DNA from: Amaurobius ferox
Lineage: Eukaryota; Arthropoda; Arachnida; Araneae; Amaurobiidae
Assembly (NCBI GenBank): GCA_951213105.1
Contig: OX578136.1
Coordinates: forward strand, 72,212,730 to 72,276,729
DNA: 64,000 bases
Reading direction: 5' to 3'
In this document: in pieces, positions 21,982 through 33,420 of the stretch
Layout of the letters: each line of letters begins with the position of its first letter
Position numbering within the stretch: the first letter of the stretch is position 1
Notes under the pieces: generated by a model
The model's input: the letters and a program-made list of their open reading frames with translations, nothing else
The model's database searches: none
What the model was told of the DNA's origin: nothing
Program-made: the position numbers and the translations under genes

Positions 21982-24900
21982 AATTTTGTGCAAATTCAAA
22001 AAATGAACATTTTTAAATGACTGACAAAATAAATAAAAGTTATCCATATACTTTAAGACAACTAAAGTGGTCACTTTAGTATCTGCAGTCCAGTGTCTAT
22101 TTTACTAGCGAATAGTGGCACTGCTTTAGTGCGTTAGTTTGGCTTACTACTCTAGTGAGTTCTGTGAACGGTCCTGGCCGCATGCTGTAAAGGGAATGAC
22201 TTCATACACAGATCAATTGGCAGCTTTATTATGTAGGTTAAATCGCTGAAGCTATTTCAAGAACTAGTTGTAAGAAACACGATAGAATGCAAGAGACACG
22301 GGTAGCAAAAAATACGCATGGCAACATTAACTGCAGTGACAGTGCATTTAAAGGTTATTCCATGCTAATAGGTGCACAGTAAGCTCAAAACAGATCTATA
22401 GATTATGTTATCTGCAAAGTTAGTGTCTTCCGTAAGACTTACTTACCCATATAAGTGTCGTAAAATAAGCTCTTATGAGCAAAGTTCGTAAAGCAGAGAA
22501 AGAGGGAAAAGGGGAATTTTGTGCAAATTCAAAAAATGAACATTTTTAAATGACTGACAAAATAAATAAAAGTTATCCATATACTTTAAGACAACTAAAG
22601 TGGTCACTTTAGTATCTGCAGTCCAGTGTCTATTTTACTAGCGAATAGTGGCACTGCTTTAGTGCGTTAGTTTGGCTTACTACTCTAGTGAGTTCTGTGA
22701 ACGGTCCTGGCCGCATGCTGTAAAGGGAATGACTTCATACACAGATCAATTGGCAGCTTTATTATGTAGGTTAAATCGCTGAAGCTATTTCAAGAACTAG
22801 TTGTAAGAAACACGATAGAATGCAAGAGACACGGGTAGCAAAAAATACGCATGGCAACATTAACTGCAGTGAAAGTGCATTTAAAGGTTATTCCATGCTA
22901 ATAGGTGCACAGTAAGCTCAAACCAGATCTATAGATTATGTTATCTGCAAAGTTAGTGTCTTCCGTAAGACTTACTTACCCATATAAGTGTCGTAAAATA
23001 CGCTCTTATGAGCAAAGTTCGTAAAGCAGAGAAAGAGGGAAAAGGGGAATTTTGTGCAAATTCAAAAAATGAACATTTTTAAATGACTGACAAAATAAAT
23101 AAAATTTATCCATATACTTTAAGACAACTAAAGTGGTCACTTTAGTATCTGCAGTTCAGTGTCCATTTTACTAGCGAATAGTGGCACTGCTTTAGTGCGT
23201 TAGTTTGGCTTACTACTCTAGTGAGTTCTGTGAACGGTCCTGGCCGCATGCTGTAAAGGGAAAAACTTCATACACAGATCAATTGGCAGCTTTATTATGT
23301 ATGTTAAATCGCTGAAGCTATTTCAAGAACTAGTTGTAAGAAACACGATAGAATGCAAGAGACACGGGTAGCAAAAAATACGCATGACAACATTAACTGC
23401 AGTGACAGTGCATTTAAAGGTTATTCCATGCTAATAGGTGCACAGTAAGCTCAAACCAGATCTATAGATTATGTTATCTGCAAAGTTAGTGTCTTCCGTA
23501 AGACTTACTTACCCATATAAGTGTCGTAAAATAAGCTCTTATGAGCAAAGTTCGTAAAGCAGAGAAAGAGGGAAAAGGGGAATTTTGTGCAAATTCAAAA
23601 AATGAACATTTTTAAATGACTGACAAAATAAATAAAAGTTATCCATATACTTTAAGACAACTAAAGTGGTCACTTTAGTATCTGCAGTCCAGTGTCTATT
23701 TTACTAGCGAATAGTGGCACTGCTTTAGTGCGTTAGTTTGGCTTACTACTCTAGTGAGTTCTGTGAACGGTCCTGGCCGCATGCTGTAAAGGGAATGACT
23801 TCATACACAGATCAATTGGCAGCTTTATTATGTATGTTAAATCGCTGAAGCTATTTCAAGAACTAGTTGTAAGAAACACGATAGAATGCAAGAGACACGG
23901 GTAGCAAAAAATACGCATGACAACATTAACTGCAGTGACAGTGCATTTAAAGGTTATTCCATGCTAATAGGTGCACAGTAAGCTCAAACCAGATCTATAG
24001 ATTATGTTATCTGCAAAGTTAGTGTCTTCCGTAAGACTTACTTACCCATATAAGTGTCGTAAAATAAGCTCTTATGAGCAAAGTTCGTAAAGCAGAGAAA
24101 GAGGGAAAAGGGGAATTTTGTGCAAATTCAAAAAATGAACATTTTTAAATGACTGACAAAATAAATAAAATTTATCCATATACTTTAAGACAACTAAAGT
24201 GGTCACTTTAGTATCTGCAGTCCAGTGTCTATTTTACTAGCGAATAGTGGCACTGTTTTAGTGCGTTAGTTTGGCTTACTACTCTAGTGAGTTCTGTGAA
24301 CGGTCCTGGCCGCATGCTGTAAAGGGAATGACTTCATACACAGATCAATTGGCAGCTTTATTATTTATGTTAAATCGCTGAAGCTATTTCAAGAACTAGT
24401 TGTAAGAAACACGATAGAATGCAAGAGACACGGGTAGCAAAAAATACGCATGACAACATTAACTGCAGTGACAGTGCATTTAAAGGTTATTCCATGCTAA
24501 TAGGTGCACAGTAAGCTCAAACCAGATCTATAGATTATGTTATCTGCAAAGTTAGTGTCTTCCGTAAGACTTACTTACCCATATAAGTGTCGTAAAATAA
24601 GCTCTTATGAGCAAAGTTCGTAAAGCAGAGAAAGAGGGAAAAGGGGAATTTTGTGCAAATTCAAAAAATGAACATTTTTAAATGACTGACAAAATAAATA
24701 AAATTTATCCATATACTTTAAGACAACTAAAGTGGTCACTTTAGTATCTGCAGTCCAGTGTCTATTTTACTAGCGAATAGTGGCACTGCTTTAGTGCGTT
24801 AGTTTGGCTTACTACTCTAGTGAGTTCTGTGAACGGTCCTGGCCGCATGCTGTAAAGGGAATGACTTCATACACAGATCAATTGGCAGCTTTATTATGTA

Positions 24901-27900
24901 TGTTAAATCGCTGAAGCTATTTCAAGAACTAGTTGTAAGAAACACGATAGAATGCAAGAGACACGGGTAGCAAAAAATACGCATGACAACATTAACTGCA
25001 GTGACAGTGCATTTAAAGGTTATTCCATGCTAATAGGTGCACAGTAAGCTCAAACCAGATCTATAGATTATGTTATCTGCAAAGTTAGTGTCTTCCGTAA
25101 GACTTACTTACCCATATAAGTGTCGTAAAATAAGCTTTTATGAGCAAAGTTCGTAAAGCAGAGAAAGAGGGAAAAGGGGAATTTTGTGCAAATTCAAAAA
25201 ATGAATATTTTTAAATGACTGACAAAATAAATAAAATTTATCCATATACTTTAAGACAACTAAAGTGGTCACTTTAGTATCTGCAGTCCAGTGTCTATTT
25301 TACTAGAGAATAGTGGCACTGCTTTAGTGCGTTAGTTTGGCTTACTACTCTAGTGAGTTCTGTGAACGGTCCTGGCCGCATGCTGTAAAGGGAATGACTT
25401 CATACACAGATCAATTGGCAGCTTTATTATGTATGTTAAATCGCTGAAGCTATTTCAAGAACTAGTTGTAAGAAACACGATAGAATGCAAGAGACACGGG
25501 TAGCAAAAAATACGCATGACAACATTAACTGCAGTGACAGTGCATTTAAAGGTTATTCCATGCTAATAGGTGCACAGTAAGCTCAAACCAGATCTATAGA
25601 TTATGTTATCTGCAAAGTTAGTGTCTTCCGTAAGACTTACTTACCCATATAAGTGTCGTAAAATAAGCTCTTATGAGCAAAGTTCGTAAAGCAGAGAAAG
25701 AGGGAAAAGGGGAATTTTGTGCAAATTCAAAAAATGAACATTTTTAAATGACTGACAAAATAAATAAAATTTATCCATATACTTTAAGACAACTAAAGTG
25801 GTCACTTTAGTATCTGCAGTCCAGTGTCTATTTTACTAGCGAATAGTGGCACTGCTTTAGTGCGTTAGTTTGGCTTACTACTCTAGTGAGTTCTGTGAAC
25901 GGTCCTGGCCGCATGCTGTAAAGGGAATGACTTCATACACAGATCAATTGGCAGCTTTATTATGTATGTTAAATCGCTGAAGCTATTTCAAGAACTAGTT
26001 GTAAGAAACACGATAGAATGCAAGAGACACGGGTAGCAAAAAATACGCATGACAACATTAACTGCAGTGACAGTGCATTTAAAGGTTATTCCATGCTAAT
26101 AGGTGCACAGTAAGCTCAAACCAGATCTATAGATTATGTTATCTGCAAAGTTAGTGTCTTCCGTAAGACTTACTTACCCATATAAGTGTCGTAAAATAAG
26201 CTCTTATGAGCAAAGTTCGTAAAGCAGAGAAAGAGGGAAAAGGGGAATTTTGTGCAAATTCAAAAAATGAACATTTTTAAATGACTGACAAAATAAATAA
26301 AAGTTATCCATATACTTTAAGACAACTAAAGTGGTCACTTTAGTATCTGCAGTCCAGTGTCTATTTTACTAGCGAATAGTGGCACTGCTTTAGTGCGTTA
26401 GTTTGGCTTACTACTCTAGTGAGTTCTGTGAACGGTCCTGGCCGCATGCTGTAAAGGGAAAAACTTCATACACAGATCAATTGGCAGCTTTATTATGTAT
26501 GTTAAATCGCTGAAGCTATTTCAAGAACTAGTAGTAAGAAACACGACAGAATGCAGGAGACACGGGTAGCAAGAAATACGCATGACATCATTAACTGCAG
26601 TGACAGTGCAATTAAAGGTTATTCCATGCTAATAGGTGCACAGTAAGCTCAAACCAGATCTATAGATTATGTTATCTGCAAAGTTAGTGTCTTCCGTAAG
26701 ACTTACTTACCCATATAAGTGTCGTAAAATAAGCTCTTATGAGCAAAGTTCGTAAAGCAGAGAAAGAGGGAAAAGGGGAATTTTGTGCAAATTCAAAAAA
26801 TGAACATTTTTAAATGACTGACAAAATAAATAAAAGTTATCCATATACTTTAAGACAACTAAAGTGGTCACTTTAGTATCTGCAGTCCAGTGTCTATTTT
26901 ACTAGCGAATAGTGGCACTGCTTTAGTGCGTTAGTTTGGCTTACTACTCTAGTGAGTTCTGTGAACGGTCCTGGCCGCATGCTGTAAAGGGAATGACTTC
27001 ATACACAGATCAATTGGCAGCTTTATTATGTAGGTTAAATCGCTGAAGCTATTTCAAGAACTAGTAGTAAGAAACACGACAGAATGCAGGAGACACGGGT
27101 AGCAAGAAATACGCATGACATCATTAACTGCAGTGACAGTGCAATTAAAGGTTATTCCATGCTAATAGGTGCACAGTAAGCTCAAACCAGATCTATAGAT
27201 TATGTTATCTGCAAAGTTAGTGTCTTCCGTAAGACTTACTTACCCATATAAGTGTCGTAAAATAAGCTCTTATGAGCAAAGTTCGTAAAGCAGAGAAAGA
27301 GGGAAAAGGGGAATTTTGTGCAAATTCAAAAAATGAACATTTTTAAATGACTGACAAAATAAATAAAATTTATCCATATACTTTAAGACAACTAAAGTGG
27401 TCACTTTAGTATCTGCAGTCCAGTGTCTATTTTACTAGCGAATAGTGGCACTGTTTTAGTGCGTTAGTTTGGCTTACTACTCTAGTGAGTTCTGTGAACG
27501 GTCCTGGCCGCATGCTGTAAAGGGAATGACTTCATACACAGATCAATTGGCAGCTTTATTATGTATGTTAAATCGCTGAAGCTATTTCAAGAACTAGTTG
27601 TAAGAAACACGATAGAATGCAAGAGACACGGGTAGCAAAAAATACGCATGACAACATTAACTGCAGTGACAGTGCATTTAAAGGTTATTCCATGCTAATA
27701 GGTGCACAGTAAGCTCAAACCAGATCTATAGATTATGTTATCTGCAAAGTTAGTGTCTTCCGTAAGACTTACTTACCCATATAAGTGTCGTAAAATAAGC
27801 TCTTATGAGCAAAGTTCGTAAAGCAGAGAAAGAGGGAAAAGGGGAATTTTGTGCAAATTCAAAAAATGAACATTTTTAAATGACTGACAAAATAAATAAA

Positions 27901-29972
27901 ATTTATCCATATACTTTAAGACAACTAAAGTGGTCACTTTAGTATCTGCAGTCCAGTGTCTATTTTACTAGCGAATAGTGGCACTGCTTTAGTGCGTTAG
28001 TTTGGCTTACTACTCTAGTGAGTTCTGTGAACGGTCCTGGCCGCATGCTGTAAAGGGAATGACTTCATACACAGATCAATTGGCAGCTTTATTATGTATG
28101 TTAAATCGCTGAAGCTATTTCAAGAACTAGTAGTAAGAAACACGACAGAATGCAGGAGACACGGGTAGCAAGAAATACGCATGACATCATTAACTGCAGT
28201 GACAGTGCAATTAAAGGTTATTCCATGCTAATAGGTGCACAGTAAGCTCAAACCAGATCTATAGATTATGTTATCTGCAAAGTTAGTGTCTTCCGTAAGA
28301 CTTACTTACCCATATAAGTGTCGTAAAATAAGCTCTTATGAGCAAAGTTCGTAAAGCAGAGAAAGAGGGAAAAGGGGAATTTTGTGCAAATTCAAAAAAT
28401 GAACATTTTTAAATGACTGACAAAATAAATAAAAGTTATCCATATACTTTAAGACAACTAAAGTGGTCACTTTAGTATCTGCAGTCCAGTGTCTATTTTA
28501 CTAGCGAATAGTGGCACTGCTTTAGTGCGTTAGTTTGGCTTACTACTCTAGTGAGTTCTGTGAACGGTCCTGGCCGCATGCTGTAAAGGGAATGACTTCA
28601 TACACAGATCAATTGGCAGCTTTATTATGTAGGTTAAATCGCTGAAGCTATTTCAAGAACTAGTAGTAAGAAACACGACAGAATGCAGGAGACACGGGTA
28701 GCAAGAAATACGCATGACATCATTAACTGCAGTGACAGTGCAATTAAAGGTTATTCCATGCTAATAGGTGCACAGTAAGCTCAAACCAGATCTATAGATT
28801 ATGTTATCTGCAAAGTTAGTGTCTTCCGTAAGACTTACTTACCCATATAAGTGTCGTAAAATAAGCTCTTATGAGCAAAGTTCGTAAAGCAGAGAAAGAG
28901 GGAAAAGGGGAATTTTGTGCAAATTCAAAAAATGAACATTTTTAAATGACTGACAAAATAAATAAAAGTTATCCATATACTTTAAGACAACTAAAGTGGT
29001 CACTTTAGTATCTGCAGTCCAGTGTCTATTTTACTAGCGAATAGTGGCACTGCTTTAGTGCGTTAGTTTGGCTTACTACTCTAGTGAGTTCTGTGAACGG
29101 TCCTGGCCGCATGCTGTAAAGGGAAAGACTTCATACACAGATCAATTGGCAGCTTTATTATGTATGTTAAATCGCTGAAGCTATTTCAAGAACTAGTTGT
29201 AAGAAACACGATAGAATGCAAGAGACACGGGTAGCAAAAAATACGCATGACAACATTAACTGCAGTGACAGTGCATTTAAAGGTTATTCCATGCTAATAG
29301 GTGCACAGTAAGCTCAAACCAGATCTATAGATTATGTTATCTGCAAAGTTAGTGTCTTCCGTAAGACTTACCCATATAAGTGTCGTAAAATAAGCTCTTA
29401 TGAGCAAAGTTCGTAAAGCAGAGAAAGAGGGAAAAGGGGAATTTTGTGCAAATTCAAAAAATGAACATTTTTAAATGACTGACAAAATAAATAAAAGTTA
29501 TCCATATACTTTAAGACAACTAAAGTGGTCACTTTAGTATCTGCAGTCCAGTGTCTATTTTACTAGCGAATAGTGGCACTGCTTTAGTGCGTTAGTTTGG
29601 CTTACTACTCTAGTGAGTTCTGTGAACGGTCCTGGCCGCATGCTGTAAAGGGAATGACTTCATACACAGATCAATTGGCAGCTTTATTATGTAGGTTAAA
29701 TCGCTGAAGCTATTTCAAGAACTAGTAGTAAGAAACACGACAGAATGCAGGAGACACGGGTAGCAAGAAATACGCATGACATCATTAACTGCAGTGACAG
29801 TGCAATTAAAGGTTATTCCATGCTAATAGGTGCACAGTAAGCTCAAACCAGATCTATAGATTATGTTATCTGCAAAGTTAGTGTCTTCCGTAAGACTTAC
29901 TTACCCATATAAGTGTCGTAAAATAAGCTCTTATGAGCAAAGTTCGTAAAGCAGAGAAAGAGGGAAAAGGGG
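21982..29972. repeat. 533-bp tandem satellite array, exactly 15 units
   Basis: Units start (AATTTTGTGCAAATTC) at 21982, 22515, 23048, 23581, 24114, 24647, 25180, 25713, 26246, 26779, 27312, 27845, 28378, 28911 and 29440. Each is 533 bp except unit 14, which is 529 bp because ACTTACTTACCC became ACTTACCC. Both array edges fall at the same phase, so the copy number is a whole 15. Units differ at only a handful of sites. Type A units (1-8, 11, 14) read CTAGTTGTAAG, CACGATAG and GCATTTAAAGG. Type B units (9, 10, 12, 13, 15) read CTAGTAGTAAG, CACGACAG and GCAATTAAAGG. Each unit has short inverted repeats at offset 80 (CTAAAGTG-GT-CACTTTAG) and offset 450 (GTAAG-A-CTTAC). No open frame spans a unit on either strand. 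Its function is unknown; homogenisation suggests recent amplification. Confidence 0.97.
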
Positions 29973-31195
29973 AAAAAATCCTCTTGCTGTCTTTCAAATA
30001 CATAGTTTTGGCCAGGCTCTGAGATGTCCTTCAATTTGCATCGGGAAATCTGAAGACGAATATGGTGATGCCATATGCTCAAATATTTAATTAAAAACAT
30101 TTGTGCAGTTTTAGAAAGAAAAATGATACGGATTCAACAGCTATCATTGTACTGCGATGAACCTTTCTCAATATGTTACCGATTTTTGGAATTTTAGGAG
30201 ATTGGTGCTATTTGTAAAGAGACAAATATCCAAATGAAAGACTGAATCATAAAATTGGATATTGAAAAGCTTATTCTTTATTGAAATTTACTGAAAAGAT
30301 TGTAACAGCTACAGTTGATTTTATTTTAGAATTTTGGCGTTATTTAAAAATACTCAAATGTGAAATATATGCAAAACTCTAAATTTTATCTACTTTAAAA
30401 TAAATATTTAATTCATGTGCTGTTTTCAACAACACAAAGCTATATCATTATTTAATAAGTTTAAACAACAAGCGATAAAATATAATTTGAGTTCTCAAAA
30501 AAAATAATAATTTACTGTCATTGTCACATTTGTTAATATTTTAAAAGCTAATTTGTGTAAAATTGCAATTAAAACAATTCTTATAATAATCAACTCTGAA
30601 AATTTGTAACTCACAAAGCATTTTTGATTATTACTATCAGGTTATTTTTAATTACATTTTAATTGTTAACAGCCCTCGGTCTCCTACTGAGATTGAAATG
30701 CTAACTTTCACAGCTGCAGAATTTCTAATTATTTTATCTTAATGCAGCTGCGCAACACATAAATTAAATATAAACAGCATGGGTTAGACTTTTGGGGAAC
30801 TAAAAACATTTCGGTGCTTGGTGATCTGTCATTGTCATAGGATTTGATGACAAAGAAAATTGGAAGACAGATTTCTTAATGGATATGGAGTATCCTTTTT
30901 GATGATATAGACAGAAAAAATCATATTTATATTTTACTTGCGATAGACTACAATGTATGTAATAAGAAAGTATATTGGTGAGGATAGGAATTCGAATTTG
31001 ATCCAAATTTGAAGTGATATTTGATGTGAAACATCTTAGAGTGTGGGTAGAATAAATCTTGAAAAACATGTGACTTTGATGAAACGTAAGTGGAAGTATA
31101 CAACGAAAGTGACTTCATTTAGTTACAAATTACCTAACCTAAAATTATTAATATAATTGAAATATGCCGACCTCAGTACAGATATTTTTATATAC
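29973..31195. other. Unassigned AT-rich DNA after the satellite
   Basis: No repeat partner or gene recognised. The minus frame at 29897-30100 runs out of the satellite edge, and the 89-codon minus frame at 30800-31069 has no motif. Confidence 0.3.
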
Positions 31196-31239
31196 TGTAC
31201 CATCTGATTCCATAGACCCTTTAAGCTAAACAAAGTCTA

Positions 31240-31770
31240 TTAGAAAACTGCAAAAAAATTATATTTTAGATTAAACATTTTGAAACATTTACTTAAGTAG
31301 CTTTCACTATCGTCAGACACTGCACATTGAAATTTTCCAATCTAAAATATGCGATAACTGTGATGTTCCACACACACACACACACACATATATAACGAAT
31401 AACAACATTATTCACTAATTTTTTATAATTATCACAAATTGTTCCCTATACATTAGAAATTTTACTTTCCAATATCATGCAAGATATCTGTCATAAGAAT
31501 TGCGGAATTAGAAATAAATTCATATACATTATTTCAAATATATAAGCAATAACCATAAAGATTAAGCTAGAGCAATTCTGTTTAAAAACTGTAACAAAAA
31601 TTATATTTTAGATTGAAAATATTGAAACATTTGCACTAATATTTTAGATTCATCACGAATTGTTCTCTATACATTAGACATTTTACTTCCCACTGTCATG
31701 CACGATATCCGTTATAAGAATTGCTTAATTTAAAATAAATTCATATAAATTATTTCAATTAACATGAATA
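31240..31770. repeat. Diverged direct duplication, period about 235 bp
   Basis: 31421-31540 and 31655-31770 share TTGTTC.CTATACATTAGA, ATTTTACTT.CCA, CATGCA.GATATC and ATAAATTCATATA. Upstream of both lies ATTATATTTTAGATT.AA. A (CA)n of about 10 repeats sits at 31373-31388. No coding. Confidence 0.7.
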
Positions 31771-31990
31771 AGAATCACACTGACTTTCTTAATTTAATAT
31801 AATATGTAATTCTATTTTATTATTGTTTGCTAACAAAATCAAAATTTGTTAATTTCTAGTAAAAGTTGTTTGCTGGACACATTGAACACACAAAAATTTT
31901 TATGTTAATTTATTATGTTTAAAAACTTCATCGAAAGCAAATGAAATTTATTCAAATGACGTCATCGAAATATAACACGCCTGGCTCTCT

Positions 31991-32323
31991 CTATAAAATC
32001 AGCATTTCATTAAAAAACATTTTTCCATTCATTTCATTCATCACAATACTATAATAATTTATTTTATTTAAAAACTTAAGACCATGGAGGTACAAGTAAT
32101 TTAACTCTATGTTTAAAACTTCATCGAGAAAATCGTCTGGATATTTGGATATTTCATTCATGTCCGTTATATTACAGACTCCATGAGCTAAACAATTTTG
32201 CGTTAAGGAAATGCAGCAATTCTTACACAACTCATTCGACATATTTTGTTGTTTTCGTTTTCCATAGTGAAAATTCGACTTCGTTGTAGAAATAATTAAA
32301 TTTGGATGATCATTTAAATTCAA
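31991..32323 (-). pseudogene. R3-encoded 110-codon open frame, possible gene fragment
   Basis: This is the best-preserved coding segment of the R3 family, with an ATG at its 5' end and 110 codons. Residues about 65-105 (starting DDFLDEVLNIELNYLYLHG) recur with few changes in the R3 copy at 54684-54890. Upstream residues (LAHGVCNITDMN) recur there in another frame as LAHEVCNISDMN, and more weakly at 40790-40850. An earlier run of four cysteines is seen (ELCKNCCISLTQNC). The pattern LC...I..N....I...P..FLDEVL loosely recalls SOCS-box or F-box-like N-terminal helices, which is inference only. There is no signal peptide or membrane helix. Conservation between copies suggests the ancestral R3 unit carried a real exon or small gene. 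Whether this copy is expressed cannot be judged. Confidence 0.4.
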
Positions 32324-32481
32324 ATATATTGTAATTGCGTTGTTTCAGTATGTAGATGCGCTGAATTTAAGCAAAAATAAAGCGGCTTTAGGACTGATAC
32401 AACAGGAAATATGAATTAAAACGAACTTTAAAAATCACGATTTTGACACAAGATGGATGCCATATTTTAATTTGAAGTTGG

Positions 32482-32513
32482 TCACGTGATCTTTTCATAT
32501 AATGATCACGTGA
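32482..32513. promoter_or_regulatory. Twin TCACGTGA palindromes (E-box type)
   Basis: Two TCACGTGA octamers lie 24 bp apart, the second inside the longer palindrome GATCACGTGATC. CACGTG is the core site of bHLH-type factors. They lie about 160-190 bp upstream of the minus-strand frame at 31991-32323. Single copies sit at the equivalent place in the R3 copies at 40501 and 54342. A role as a promoter element is inferred. Confidence 0.4.
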
Positions 32514-32905
32514 TCGCATATAAAAGGTGTAGTTATTATTTTAATTTTTATTTAAAAAATATATTTTGTTGAATATATTTTGTTGAATTTTTTTTATATA
32601 TTTTGTGGGATAATTTGAATATCTCGTAAAACTTCTGAAGCAATTCGTGAATTTTAAATCCACTTAAAAAATGTTTGATAAATTAGGTCCCATAGAGTTC
32701 AATGTATTTCATTTTTTCATCCCGGATTCAATCCAAAACTAATTGGGTGATATTATTCATTTATATTCTTATAGGCCCTACAGACCGTCTGAAGAACATA
32801 CTAAAATTTAATTTTGATAAAATCAATTTTACGGCAGTTATCGTGCTAACGGACAGACAGACAGACATAATTAACAAAGTCATAAACACTTTTCAACTTT
32901 GTTGT

Positions 32906-33420
32906 AAACTGTTAAAAAACACATCAAAATTTAGCTTAAATATTTAATTTGAAATACATATAATTTAACTGTTAGGAATTGTTCTAAAATAACGTTAACG
33001 ATCTATTAGCTGTCGTGAATGCAGCTTTCGGTAAGTTTTCTGAAAATAAATAAAAGAATATTTAATTTAATCTGGAACTTTCAATTATTTTTTGTTAGCA
33101 AATTTTTAATTTTATATTTAATATATTTCGTTTATTTGTTCGTACATTATATTCCATAATTCTTTTGACTGTCTTTTCAATAGTTTGAATATTAAAACAT
33201 TTTGTTTACTTACCGATCATCCAAATTTGAAAAACATTTTTGCTTACCAATAATACAAATTTGAAAAACTTTTACAATAATTTAAATTTAAAAAATGCTT
33301 TGTTTACTTATTTACTCATCCAAATTACAGAACGTTAATTTACTTTTTAATAATTTAAAATTTAAAAAGCATTTGTTTATTACGAATTTTAACTATTAAA
33401 TGACTCTCTTAGAAGGAAAT
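32906..33420. repeat. AT-rich, degenerate roughly 60-bp tandem motif
   Basis: 33197-33380 repeats a loose unit of TTTGTTTACTTA, TCATCCAAATT, GAAAAACATTT or AAAAAGCATTT about three to four times. The remainder is featureless. Confidence 0.4.

Larger units (their letters stand above)
31905..32905 (-). repeat. R3 dispersed repeat, near-complete copy
   Basis: This copy runs, on the minus strand, from a (GTCT)n-bearing end (32850-32862 in plus coordinates) through a TCACGTGA palindrome pair (32482-32489 and 32506-32513), a degenerate coding segment, and the TGACGTCA palindrome (31957-31964). The order and content match 40115-41085 and 53915-55085, which lie in the opposite orientation. The element is about 1.0-1.2 kb, with no visible terminal inverted repeats or target duplication. 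Confidence 0.7.

Noticed and set aside
21982..29972. CRISPR-like or rDNA/5S-like tandem array
   Set aside because: The units are 533 bp, contiguous and nearly identical, with no unique spacers. No rRNA or clear Pol III gene sequence was recognised in the unit.
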